Of a stretch of 64,000 bases of DNA, positions 52,664-60,826 are shown piece after piece. The notes beneath the pieces were generated by a model. That model worked only from the letters and a program-made list of their open reading frames with translations. It was not told the origin of the DNA and did not search any database. This DNA comes from Pararhodobacter sp. Lineage in GTDB: Bacteria; Pseudomonadota; Alphaproteobacteria; Rhodobacterales; Rhodobacteraceae. Both the position numbers and the translations under genes were made by a program. The DNA is taken from positions 18,599 to 82,598 of the forward strand of contig JAFIEK010000015.1 in assembly GCA_020832545.1 (NCBI GenBank), in the 5' to 3' direction. Position 1 is the first letter of the stretch. Each line of letters starts with the position of its first letter.

Positions 52664-52769
52664 ACATTTTCTGCCCCAGAACATCCCCGCCGGAGGCGTC
52701 CGCCGCGCTACCCGCGCGATCGGGCCGGCCCTGTGCGCCCCGTTGATCTTCAGCACGGCAAGGCACCCC

Positions 52770-53534
52770 ATGACCCAACCCTCACTCGAAACTCACGATC
52801 TGACGGTGCGCTTTGGCGGCCATGTCGCGGTCGACCATGTGACCTGCGCTTTCCGTCCCGGCGAGTTGACCGCGATTGTCGGCCCCAACGGCGCGGGCAA
52901 GACAACCTATTTTAACCTGATTTCCGGCCAGATTCCGGCTTCCGAGGGCAGCGTTCTGCTGTCGGGTGAGGACATCACCCGCCTGTCCATCCCCGCGCGC
53001 ACCGAACGCGGGCTGGGCCGCGCCTTCCAGCTCACCAACCTTTTCCCCAAGCTGACAGTGCTGGAAAACGTCCGCCTTGTGGTGCAGTCGCGTATGCGGC
53101 GCGGCTTCAACATCTGGACCATGGCGCTCAGCCATCGCGACCTGATCGAGGCCGCCGAAGCCGTGCTGGAGCGCGTTCGCCTGTCGCATCTGGCGCATCA
53201 GACGGTCGCCTATCTGCCCCACGGCGACCAGCGCAAACTGGAGGTGGCCACCCTGATCGCCATGGAGCCCAAGGTCTTCATGTTCGATGAGCCGACCGCC
53301 GGCATGTCGGTCGATGAAGCGCCGGTGATCCTGGACCTGATCGCCGAAATCAAGCGCAATACCGACGCGACGGTCCTGCTGGTCGAGCACAAGATGGATG
53401 TCATCCGCTCGCTCGCCGACCGGATCATGGTGCTGCACAACGGTGCGCTGGTCGCCGATGGCGCGCCCGCCGAAGTGATGGCCTCAGCCGTGGTGCAGGA
53501 GGCATATATGGGCAAGGAACTGGCTGATGTCTGA
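52770..53534 (+). CDS. Liv-type ABC transporter ATP-binding protein (LivG family)
   Basis: 254-residue ABC ATPase. Walker A GPNGAGKTT (residues 38-46), Walker B VFMFDEPTAGMS and switch His in LLVEHKMDVIRSLADRI are intact. The signature segment reads YLPHGDQRKLEVA, with Pro in place of the usual Ser of LSGGQ, as seen in some LivG proteins. The frame opens at 52743, but ATG 52770 (MTQPSLETHDL) fits the family start. It overlaps the LivF-type gene by 8 bp. Gene order here is receptor-G-F-H-M, unlike the K-H-M-G-F order at the window start. Confidence 0.94.
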   Translation: MTQPSLETHDLTVRFGGHVAVDHVTCAFRPGELTAIVGPNGAGKTTYFNLISGQIPASEGSVLLSGEDITRLSIPARTERGLGRAFQLTNLFPKLTVLENVRLVVQSRMRRGFNIWTMALSHRDLIEAAEAVLERVRLSHLAHQTVAYLPHGDQRKLEVATLIAMEPKVFMFDEPTAGMSVDEAPVILDLIAEIKRNTDATVLLVEHKMDVIRSLADRIMVLHNGALVADGAPAEVMASAVVQEAYMGKELADV

Positions 53535-54249
53535 CCCCATCCTCACCCTTTCCGGCGTCAAAACCGATATCGAGCAGTATCACATCCTGCACGGCGTCGA
53601 TCTGGAGGTGCCGCGCGGGCAGGTGACCATGCTTTTGGGCCGTAACGGCGCGGGCAAGACCACCACTTTGCGCTCGATCATGGGGCTCTGGCGGCCGCGC
53701 GAGGGTTCTATACGCTATGACGGCGCGGAGATCGCGGGTCTTTCGCCCCCGCAGATCGCGCGCCGCGGCGTCGGCTTTGTGCCCGAAAACATGGGGATCT
53801 TTGCCGATCTTACCGTTGAGGAGAACCTGATCCTTGCCGCCATTTCCGGTCCCATCAAGCCTGACCGGCTGGACTGGGTTTTCGCCGCCTTTCCCGCGCT
53901 GTCCACCTTCTGGAAGATGCCTGCGGGCAACTTGTCGGGCGGGCAGAAGCAGATGCTGGCGATCGCCCGCGCGGTGATCGAAAAGCGTGGGCTTTACCTG
54001 ATTGATGAGCCCTCCAAGGGCCTTGCGCCCGCGATCGTCGCCACCATGGCGCGCGCGCTGAAGGACCTGAAAGCCGATGGTGCCTCGATCCTGATGGTGG
54101 AACAGAATTTTTCACTGGCGCGCGCCCTGGGTGATCGCGCCGCTGTCATGGATGACGGCCTTATCGTCTGGACCGGCGCCATGGCTGAACTGGCCAGCGA
54201 TACCGCCCTGCAAGAACGCCTGATGGGCCTGAAGATGGAGGTCGCATGA
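53527..54249 (+). CDS. Liv-type ABC transporter ATP-binding protein (LivF family)
   Basis: 240-residue ATPase paired with the previous one. Walker A is LGRNGAGKTTT (~residues 38-48), the signature is LSGGQKQMLAIA (~137), Walker B is LYLIDEPSKGLAP, and the switch segment is ILMVEQNFSLA, the standard LivF form. It overlaps both its neighbours (8 bp and 4 bp). It differs from the first LivF in the window, which has VDKS at the switch position, so the two importers are not recent duplicates. Confidence 0.94.
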   Translation: MSDPILTLSGVKTDIEQYHILHGVDLEVPRGQVTMLLGRNGAGKTTTLRSIMGLWRPREGSIRYDGAEIAGLSPPQIARRGVGFVPENMGIFADLTVEENLILAAISGPIKPDRLDWVFAAFPALSTFWKMPAGNLSGGQKQMLAIARAVIEKRGLYLIDEPSKGLAPAIVATMARALKDLKADGASILMVEQNFSLARALGDRAAVMDDGLIVWTGAMAELASDTALQERLMGLKMEVA

Positions 54250-55277
54250 CCCTCGCCCCTGAACATGCGCCCAAGATGGCGCGCCTGTCGCTCGCAGAGC
54301 GGCTTGAACCCTGGATGCCGGTGCTTCTGGTCCCGGCGCTGATCCTGGCAGGCTATCTGTCGATTGCCTCTCCCACCTCCTGGCTGACACTGACGGTGTC
54401 GGGGCTGGCGATGGGGATGATGATCTTTGTCATAGCCAGCGGCATGACGCTGGTTTTCGGCCTGATGGATGTCATCAATTTTGGGCACGGGGCGTTTGTG
54501 TCCTTCGGCGCTTTCGTGGGGGTCAGCGTGCTGCTGATGCTGTCGGGCATGACCGGCGCGCCCTCGCTTGTGCTCAACCTTCTGGCCGTCGGTGCGGCGA
54601 TGCTGGCCGCGATGGCTGTGACCGGAGTGATCGGGCTGGGGTTTGAACGGGTGATCGTGCGCCCGGTCTATGGCAGTCACCTCAAGCAGATCCTTGTCAC
54701 CATGGGCGGTCTGATCGTGGCTGAACAGTTGATCCATGTGATCTGGGGCGGCGAAGAAATTTTCATCGGCCGGCCGGAAATGCTCAAAGGCTCCATCACG
54801 CTCTTCGGCGCAACGCTAGAGAAATATCGCCTGGTCGCCGTGGGCCTGGGCCTGGTGCTGTTTTTGGGGATGCGCGCAGTACTGCGCGGCACCAAGCTGG
54901 GGCTGATCGTGCGCGCGGGCGTGGAAAACCCTGAAATGGTGCAGGCGATGGGCTATCAGATCCGGCGCGTCTTCGTCCTCGTTTTCGTCGCCGGGTCGGC
55001 GCTGGCCGGGCTGGGCGGTGTGATGTGGGGCCTCTATCAGGAGATGATCACCGCCCATATGGGCATGGAGATCATGATCCTGGTGTTCATCGTCGTGATC
55101 ATCGGCGGCCTCGGCTCGGTCGAGGGGTGCTTCATCGGCGCACTTCTGGTGGGTTTGATGCAGAACTACACAGCCTTTCTGGAACCCAAACTGGCCTTGA
55201 TTTCCAACATCGCACTGATGGTGGCGATCCTGATGTGGCGGCCACAAGGCATGATGCCGGTGATCAAGGCGAAATGA
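54246..55277 (+). CDS. Liv-type ABC transporter permease (LivH family)
   Basis: 343-residue permease, somewhat longer than the first LivH because of a ~35-residue hydrophilic N-terminus (to about SLAERLEPWMP). About eight membrane segments; GMTLVFGLMDVINFGHGAFV (~residues 62-81) and VVIIGGLGSVEGCFIGALLV near the C-terminus are family motifs. It starts at ATG 54246, overlapping LivF by 4 bp. Downstream it is separated from the LivM-type gene by repeat copy C, the only such interruption in the operon. Confidence 0.94.
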   Translation: MTLAPEHAPKMARLSLAERLEPWMPVLLVPALILAGYLSIASPTSWLTLTVSGLAMGMMIFVIASGMTLVFGLMDVINFGHGAFVSFGAFVGVSVLLMLSGMTGAPSLVLNLLAVGAAMLAAMAVTGVIGLGFERVIVRPVYGSHLKQILVTMGGLIVAEQLIHVIWGGEEIFIGRPEMLKGSITLFGATLEKYRLVAVGLGLVLFLGMRAVLRGTKLGLIVRAGVENPEMVQAMGYQIRRVFVLVFVAGSALAGLGGVMWGLYQEMITAHMGMEIMILVFIVVIIGGLGSVEGCFIGALLVGLMQNYTAFLEPKLALISNIALMVAILMWRPQGMMPVIKAK

Positions 55278-55305
55278 CATGATCCGGCCCGCTTTCATTT
55301 TCTGT

Positions 55306-55360
55306 CCGAATATATCCCGGGGGGTGAATGCGCCCTGCGCAGAGGGGGCCGGCGCCCCCC
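55306..55360 (+). repeat. Structured intergenic repeat, copy C
   Basis: Core ATATCC-C-GGGGGG-TGAAT, then hairpin TGCGC-CCT-GCGCA (55329-55341), then GGGGGC-CGGC-GCCCCC (55344-55359). Hairpin 1 has different bases from copy A but pairs equally well. Unlike copies A and B it lies inside an operon, between livH-like and livM-like genes. Confidence 0.75.
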
Positions 55361-55388
55361 TGCCCCCCTGTCCGCAGATCCGAGGTTG

Positions 55389-56453
55389 ATGACAATGGTC
55401 AGACTTTTCCTTTCCGGCGACGGCCCCCAGAGCAAGATCCTGGGCGCGGTGCTCCTTCTCATCCTCTTCACACTGGCTTTTGCTCCGTTCCTCTTCCCCG
55501 GCACCCGCAGCTTGGAAACCGCCGCGCGGATCTGCATCTTCATCGTTCTGGTGGCCAGCTATGATCTGCTTTTGGGTTACGCTGGCATCGTCAGCTTCGC
55601 GCATACCATGTTCTTCGGCATGGGGGCTTACGGCGTGGCGCTGGCCACGCGGCAAATGGGCACGGGCTATGATGCGCTGATCCTCGGCACCTTGGCCGGC
55701 ACCGCGCTGGCGGCGGTCTTTGCACTGATCATCGCGCTCTTTTCGCTACGCGTGCGGGCGATCTTTTTTGCCATGATCACGCTGGCCATTGCCTCGGCGG
55801 TGGCGGTGCTGGTCAGCCAGTTGTCGGCGATCACCGGCGGCGAGGACGGGCTGAACATCCGCATCCCGCGTGAACTGACCCCCGCCTTCCGCCCGCTCGA
55901 TGCGCCCTTCTGGGGCGTGAATATCTCTGGTCGGCATCTGAACTACTATCTGGTGTTCTTCTCCTGCCTGATCATGTTCCTGATCATGCTGCGGGTGGTG
56001 AATTCTCCCTTTGGCCGGGTGTTGCAGGCGATCCGCGAAAACGCCTTCCGCGCCGAGGCGATCGGTTACCGCGTGGTCTATTACCGTGCCGTGGCCACCG
56101 TTCTGTCGGCGGCGATGGCGGCGCTGGCGGGGGCGGTCTTTGCGATCTGGCTGCGCTATGTCGGCCCGGCCACAACTTTGGGGGTGGAGATCATGCTCGA
56201 TATCCTCCTGATCGTGGTGATCGGCGGTATGGGGACGATGTATGGCGCGGTGGTGGGCACGGTGGTGTTTGTGCTGGCACAGAATTACCTCAAGGACTGG
56301 ATGGGCGGCGCGTCCGAAAGCACTGCCTTTCTGCCGCTGGTGCCGGATCTTCTGAACCCGGATCGCTGGCTGATGTGGCTGGGTATCCTGTTCATCCTCT
56401 CGGTCTACTTCTTCCCCAGCGGAATTGTCGGCCGGTTGCGAGGCAAGGCCTGA
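55389..56453 (+). CDS. Liv-type ABC transporter permease (LivM family)
   Basis: 354-residue permease. Motifs VASYDLLLGYAGIVSFAHTM (~residues 56-75), GEDGLNIRIPRELTP and IRENAFRAEAIGYRVVYYRA (the ATPase-contact loop) match LivM. Two in-frame ATGs (55389, 55395) lie near GAGG; the second has the better spacing and would shorten the protein by two residues. It is the last transporter gene; the alpha/beta hydrolase gene starts 2 bp after its stop, so the degradative genes are coupled to it. Confidence 0.93.
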   Translation: MTMVRLFLSGDGPQSKILGAVLLLILFTLAFAPFLFPGTRSLETAARICIFIVLVASYDLLLGYAGIVSFAHTMFFGMGAYGVALATRQMGTGYDALILGTLAGTALAAVFALIIALFSLRVRAIFFAMITLAIASAVAVLVSQLSAITGGEDGLNIRIPRELTPAFRPLDAPFWGVNISGRHLNYYLVFFSCLIMFLIMLRVVNSPFGRVLQAIRENAFRAEAIGYRVVYYRAVATVLSAAMAALAGAVFAIWLRYVGPATTLGVEIMLDILLIVVIGGMGTMYGAVVGTVVFVLAQNYLKDWMGGASESTAFLPLVPDLLNPDRWLMWLGILFILSVYFFPSGIVGRLRGKA

Positions 56454-56455
56454 GC

Positions 56456-57256
56456 GTGCGCAGCCAGATCCACATCCACCGCCAGGGCGCGGGGCCGGTG
56501 CTGGTCTTCCTGCATGGCTGGACGATGGCAGGCGACATTTTCGCCGACGCCTTCGCCCGGTTGGGCGGGCAGTTCACCTGCCTCGCCCCTGATCTGCCGG
56601 GCCATGGCCGCAGCGCGGGTTTTTCAGCTACGGTCGAAGGTGCAGCAGAGATGCTGGATACCCTGTTGCGCGAAGATGATCTGCGCGAGGTCACGCTGGT
56701 CGGCTGGTCGCTTGGCGCGCTGGTCGGCTGGGAGTATCTGGCCCGGTTCGGGGATACGCGGGTGCGCGCGATGGTCAGCATCGACATGAGCCCCCGCCCG
56801 CTTAATGGCGACGACTGGGATCTGGGCCTCAGCGGCCAGACGGCTGACGAGGCGCTTGCCAAGACCGGCTGGTTCCGCGATGACTGGCCCCGCGCCGCGC
56901 GCGCCATCGCGCGCACCATGTTTGCCGGGACCGGGGGCGCGCCCGGGTTGTCCGTCGCGCAGGCCGAAGCCCGCATCAATGCGCAGCCCGCCCCGGTCAT
57001 GGCCGAGTTCTGGGAATCGCTGGTTGCCTGCGATCACCGCACCTGCGTGCGCGCTCTGTCGGTGCCGCTTCTGGCCATCCACGGCGCGCAAAGCCGGGTC
57101 TATCCGCCACAAACCGCCGATTGGCTGGCCCGCAATGCCCCCAAAGGCACCGCACTGGTCTTGCCCGGCGCCGGTCATGCGCCCATTCTGGAACAACCCG
57201 GCCCCTCTTGCGCCGCCATCGCCCGTTTTGCCACCAACCCCGTGATTGCCCTGTGA
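56456..57256 (+). CDS. Alpha/beta-fold hydrolase
   Basis: 266-residue hydrolase with a GTG start 2 bp after the LivM stop. The oxyanion region is VFLHGWTMAG, the nucleophile S85 sits in LVGWSLGALVGWEY, and the catalytic His is H241 in LPGAGHAPILEQP. The early APDLPGHGRS motif is typical of carboxylesterases of the BioH/RutD-like group. The frame is open upstream inside livM, but conserved sequence begins at SQIHIHRQGAGP. It could hydrolyse an ester or thioester of the imported compound; the substrate is unknown. It overlaps the TetR gene. Confidence 0.88.
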   Translation: MRSQIHIHRQGAGPVLVFLHGWTMAGDIFADAFARLGGQFTCLAPDLPGHGRSAGFSATVEGAAEMLDTLLREDDLREVTLVGWSLGALVGWEYLARFGDTRVRAMVSIDMSPRPLNGDDWDLGLSGQTADEALAKTGWFRDDWPRAARAIARTMFAGTGGAPGLSVAQAEARINAQPAPVMAEFWESLVACDHRTCVRALSVPLLAIHGAQSRVYPPQTADWLARNAPKGTALVLPGAGHAPILEQPGPSCAAIARFATNPVIAL

Positions 57257-57846
57257 TTGAAAAGACCGCCCCCCGAAAACCCCGCACGAAACGCGGCCGT
57301 GAAACCCGCGAGGCCATCTTGCGTGCAGCCGAGGGCGTGATCGGCGCGCAGGGCTATGCCGGGTCCTCGATCAGTGACATCACCCGCGCCGCCGGGATCG
57401 CACAGGGTACGTTTTACATCTATTTTGACGGCAAGGAGCATGTGTTTCGCGAACTGGTCACCGAGATGGGGCGGCTGACGCGCAAAACCCTGTCCGAGGC
57501 CGTGGCCGGGGCACCTGACCGCCTTGGTGCCGAGCGGCTGGGCCTGCGCGCATTCCTTGAGATCGCCGCCACCCGGCCCACGCTTTACAACATCGTCGAA
57601 GAGGCCCGCTTCGTCGATCCGGACAGCTATAACGCCTATTTCACCTCATTCGCGCGCGGTTATGCCCGCAATCTGGCGGCTGCCGTGCGTGAGGGCGAGA
57701 TCCGCCCGGGCAATGCCGAAATCCGCGCCTGGGCGCTGATGGGCATGGCGGTGACGCTGGGCGAACGGTTCGGCATGAATGGGGCAAACAGTGACGAGGT
57801 GGTGGCCGAGGTTTTCGACATGATCGAAAAGGGTCTGAAACCATGA
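57253..57846 (+). CDS. TetR-family transcriptional regulator
   Basis: 197-residue TetR protein with a GTG start overlapping the hydrolase stop (GTGA). Basic N-terminus (EKTAPRKPRTKRGRETREAI), helix-turn-helix at ~residues 20-65 (SSISDITRAAGIAQGTFYIY), then a ligand-binding helical domain. TetR proteins in such clusters commonly respond to acyl-CoA or the free acid. Being inside the operon, it probably autoregulates; the palindrome at 51404-51427 is the best candidate site. The alternative upstream start at 57121 lies within the hydrolase domain and is rejected. Confidence 0.92.
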   Translation: MIEKTAPRKPRTKRGRETREAILRAAEGVIGAQGYAGSSISDITRAAGIAQGTFYIYFDGKEHVFRELVTEMGRLTRKTLSEAVAGAPDRLGAERLGLRAFLEIAATRPTLYNIVEEARFVDPDSYNAYFTSFARGYARNLAAAVREGEIRPGNAEIRAWALMGMAVTLGERFGMNGANSDEVVAEVFDMIEKGLKP

Positions 57847-58598
57847 GCGCCGTCACCCTGACACAAACGTCAGGCGTTGCGGTACTGACGCTGAACCGGC
57901 CTGAACGGTGCAACGCGCTGTGCAATGATCTGCTGACGGAGCTGAACGCCGCGCTTGACCGGCTGGAAGACCCGCATGCGCTGGTTCTGCGGGCAGCCGG
58001 GCGGCATTTTTCCACCGGGGGCGATGTGGCGCGTTTTGCGCATGAAGTCGCGGCGGGCAATGGCCGGGCCTATGCGCAAGCGGTGGTCGGCGGGCTGAAC
58101 CGCGCAATCATGCGGCTGGTCGCGCTGCCCTGCCCGGTTGTGGCGCAGGTTCAGGGCGCGCTGACCGGCGGCGCGCTGGGGCTGGTGCTGGCTGCTGATC
58201 TGGTCGCCATGAATCGCAGCGCCTTTGTCCAGCCCTTCTACACTGTCGTCGGTTTCGCCCCGGATGGTGGCTGGACGGCGATGTTGCCCGCGCGCATCGG
58301 CGCGCACCGGGCGCGTGAAATCCAGCTTCTGAACCGGCGCGTTCCGGCGACGGAGGCCGTGGCGATGGGCCTTGCCCAAGCCGTCGCCGATGACCCCGCC
58401 AACGTGACTGGGGATTGGCTGGAAACACTGGGCACGCATGTGCCCGGTGCCATGGCCGTCACCAAACGGCTGACCACCGACCTGCAAGCGCTGGAAACGG
58501 CACTGGAGGCTGAGCGCGCGGCCTTCGTTGAGCGGATTGAAACCGATGAAGTACGGGGCGGCATGGCACGCTTCCTTGACACGTTGAAAGGAGCCTGA
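57843..58598 (+). CDS. Enoyl-CoA hydratase/isomerase family protein
   Basis: 251-residue crotonase-fold protein. CoA-binding and oxyanion segments are LNRPERCNALCNDLLTEL (~residue 16), GRHFSTGGDVARFA (~55) and VQGALTGGALGLVLAADLVA (~102-121). The two Glu residues used by true hydratases are not at their positions; instead an Asp is found in GFAPDGGWTAMLP (~138-150), as in enoyl-CoA isomerases. Isomerase activity is thus more likely than hydration, which the following hotdog proteins could supply. It overlaps the TetR gene by 4 bp; the CoA ligase follows after 1 bp. Confidence 0.88.
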   Translation: MSAVTLTQTSGVAVLTLNRPERCNALCNDLLTELNAALDRLEDPHALVLRAAGRHFSTGGDVARFAHEVAAGNGRAYAQAVVGGLNRAIMRLVALPCPVVAQVQGALTGGALGLVLAADLVAMNRSAFVQPFYTVVGFAPDGGWTAMLPARIGAHRAREIQLLNRRVPATEAVAMGLAQAVADDPANVTGDWLETLGTHVPGAMAVTKRLTTDLQALETALEAERAAFVERIETDEVRGGMARFLDTLKGA

Positions 58599-58599
58599 G

Positions 58600-60075
58600 A
58601 TGGCCCTTGCCCCCGACATGGCCGCCCGCCGCGCCGAACTCTCGCCCGAGGCCCCGGCCTTTGCCGACCATGCGACCGGCCGGGTCTGGACCTTTGCGCA
58701 AGTCAATGCCGAGGCAGCAAAGCTGGCGGGCGGGCTTTTGGGTCTTGGGCTGGAATCTGGTGCGCGGGTGGCGATCCTGTGCCTGAACCGCGCGGAATTC
58801 TTCATCGCCCTCTTTGCCTGTCAGAAAGCCGGGCTGATCCTGTGCCCGCTCAACTGGCGCCAGCCCGAGGCCGAGCTGCGCCCGGTAATGGAGAGCGTGG
58901 AGTGCGCCGCGATCATCCATGATGACCCCCACGCCACGCTGGCCAGCGCGCTGGCCGGGGACCGCCCCTGCATTCCCTTTGCGCCCGGTGGCGGCTTTGC
59001 ACTGCACGGTCCCGCCCCCGCTCCCCGGGCCATCGACGAGGACGCGCCGTGGTATCTGCTCTTCACGTCGGGCACCACGGGCCTGCCCAAGGCGGTGATC
59101 CAGACGCCACGCATGGCGCTGTCCAATGCCATCAACATCGCCCAGCATATCGGGCTAAGCGCGCAGGATCATTCGGTGTGCTTTTTGCCGCTGTTTCACA
59201 CCGCTGGTATCAATCTTTATACATTACCGGTCTATTTTTGGGGCGCTCACAGCCATATTCTGTCAAAATTTCAACCTGACGATCTTTTTTCACTGATCGC
59301 CGAGGGCAAGATCACCCAGTTTTTCGGCGTTCCCGCAATCTATCAGGCCTTCCGGCTTCACCCCGCCATCGACCGCGTAGATCTCACCCGCGTGCGCGGC
59401 TATGCCTGTGGCGGGGCGGCGCTGCCGGTAGATCTGATCCGCTTTTTCGCCGAGCGCGGTGCGCTGATCTGCAACGGCTATGGCATGACCGAGACCGGCC
59501 CCACCGGCTTTCTGATCGACGAAGGCGCGGCGCTGGCCAGGATCGGCGCAATTGGCAAACCGCAGATGATGACCGAGGCGCGGCTGGCGGGGGTGCCGGA
59601 TGGCGAACCCGGCGAGGGCGAACTGGAGATGCGCGGCGGCACCGTCACGCCCGGATACTACGGCAATCCGCAAGCGACCTCAGCCGCCGTCACCCCGGAC
59701 GGCTGGCTGAAATCAGGCGATGTGGCACGGCGCGACGCAGATGGCTATTATTCGATTGTGGACCGGATCAAGGATATGTTCATCTCTGGCGGTGAGAATG
59801 TGTATCCTGCCGAAGTGGAACGCGTTCTGATCACTCACCCGGATATTCTGGAAGCCGCCGTGATCGGTGTGCCCGATGATAAATGGGGCGAGGTCGGTGC
59901 TGCTTTCGTCATTGCCCGGCCCGGCCAGACCCCGGATATCGCCGCACTGCCCGCCTGGTGCCGCGAAAAGCTGGCGGGCTACAAGGTACCCCGCGCCTTT
60001 CACCTGCTTGATGATTTCCCCCGCACCGCCGCCGGAAAGGTGCGCAAACCCCTCTTGCGCGAGATGCTGCCATGA
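58600..60075 (+). CDS. Acyl-CoA synthetase (fatty/aromatic acid-CoA ligase, adenylate-forming)
   Basis: 491-residue AMP-forming ligase. The phosphate loop is LFTSGTTGLPKAVIQTPR (~residues 152-169), the middle has NGYGMTETGPTGFLID, the hinge has LKSGDVARRDADGYYSIVDR, and the C-terminal KDMFISGGENVYPAEVE and LPRTAAGKVRKPLL carry the catalytic Lys region (here FPRTAAGKVRKP). It belongs to the long/medium-chain or feruloyl-type group rather than to the CaiC-like group at 19-27 kb. It probably activates the imported acid, followed by the isomerase and hydratase in the same operon. Confidence 0.93.
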   Translation: MALAPDMAARRAELSPEAPAFADHATGRVWTFAQVNAEAAKLAGGLLGLGLESGARVAILCLNRAEFFIALFACQKAGLILCPLNWRQPEAELRPVMESVECAAIIHDDPHATLASALAGDRPCIPFAPGGGFALHGPAPAPRAIDEDAPWYLLFTSGTTGLPKAVIQTPRMALSNAINIAQHIGLSAQDHSVCFLPLFHTAGINLYTLPVYFWGAHSHILSKFQPDDLFSLIAEGKITQFFGVPAIYQAFRLHPAIDRVDLTRVRGYACGGAALPVDLIRFFAERGALICNGYGMTETGPTGFLIDEGAALARIGAIGKPQMMTEARLAGVPDGEPGEGELEMRGGTVTPGYYGNPQATSAAVTPDGWLKSGDVARRDADGYYSIVDRIKDMFISGGENVYPAEVERVLITHPDILEAAVIGVPDDKWGEVGAAFVIARPGQTPDIAALPAWCREKLAGYKVPRAFHLLDDFPRTAAGKVRKPLLREMLP

Positions 60076-60428
60076 ACACCCTGATCCGCGAAGAATGGGT
60101 CCCCAGCCAGGACGAATTCGACGCTTTTGCCCGTGTCTCGGGCGATGACAACCCCATCCATGTTGACCCCGAATTCTCGGCGCGCACCCGCTTCGGGCGC
60201 ACGGTGAGCCACGGGATGCTGATCTATTCCAAACTCTGGGCGATGGTGAACCGCGCCCGCCCGGGGCAACGCCATCGTTTTCAGTCGCTGATGTTCCCCA
60301 ACCCCACCTACGCTGGAGAGCCGGTGTTGCTGGAGGTCAAGGAAACGCCTGACGGGCATCTGGCCGTTCTGGCCACACGCAAAGCCGATCTGATGATCGT
60401 GCTCCAAGGACAGGCGGAAGTGGTATGA
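60072..60428 (+). CDS. MaoC-like enoyl-CoA hydratase, hotdog fold
   Basis: 118-residue single hotdog domain with an intact hydratase-2 motif: SGDDNPIHVD supplies D25, N27 and H30, followed by TRFGRTVSHGML. R-specific enoyl-CoA hydration is expected. It overlaps the CoA ligase by 4 bp and the second hotdog gene by 4 bp. Single-hotdog hydratases usually act as homodimers or as heterodimers with a non-catalytic partner; the next gene is such a candidate. Confidence 0.9.
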   Translation: MNTLIREEWVPSQDEFDAFARVSGDDNPIHVDPEFSARTRFGRTVSHGMLIYSKLWAMVNRARPGQRHRFQSLMFPNPTYAGEPVLLEVKETPDGHLAVLATRKADLMIVLQGQAEVV

Positions 60429-60784
60429 TGCAGGTTGGGCAACACGCCGAAACCACCCGCAGCTACAGCCGCGCCGATCTTGCGGATTTTTCAGCGCTCA
60501 GCGGCGGCGCGCCCGGCACGCAGGTGCCGGAGCCGCTGATCGGGGCGTTGTTCTCATATCTGCTGGGGGTGCATCTGCCGGGGTTCGGCACGAATTACCT
60601 TAAACAGGAGATGCGGTTTCTCGCCCCTGCACCGCTGGATCAGCCCCTGACGGCGCGGGTGGAGATCACACGGCTGCGACCTGACAAGCATCTGGTCGAT
60701 CTGGCGACCACCTGTCGCGGCGCCGATGGCACGCTGATCTGCGAGGGGCGTGCGCTGGTGCTGGCAAAGGATGTCGGCACGTGA
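60425..60784 (+). CDS. Hotdog-fold protein without hydratase residues (putative MaoC partner)
   Basis: 119-residue protein with the MaoC length and pattern (YSRADLADFSALSGG; LKQEMRFLAPAPLDQPLTAR) but lacking the D-x-N-P-x-H motif: the region reads SGGAPGTQVPEPLIGALFS. It could still bind acyl-CoA or stabilise the catalytic partner encoded directly upstream (4-bp overlap), as in heteromeric hydratases of steroid catabolism. Two adjacent ATGs (60425, 60428). Last gene of the operon, directly before a terminator. Confidence 0.75.
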   Translation: MMQVGQHAETTRSYSRADLADFSALSGGAPGTQVPEPLIGALFSYLLGVHLPGFGTNYLKQEMRFLAPAPLDQPLTARVEITRLRPDKHLVDLATTCRGADGTLICEGRALVLAKDVGT

Positions 60785-60792
60785 GAATGCAA

Positions 60793-60817
60793 AAGGCCGG
60801 GCAATCTGCCCGGCCTT
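60793..60817. terminator. Bidirectional terminator between convergent operons
   Basis: Perfect 11-bp stem AAGGCCGGGCA/TGCCCGGCCTT with a 3-nt loop. It is followed by TTGTTGTT on the plus strand and by GCATTCTCAC on the minus strand, so it ends the plus-strand operon best and may serve the helicase gene too. Confidence 0.85.
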
Positions 60818-60826
60818 GTTGTTGGA

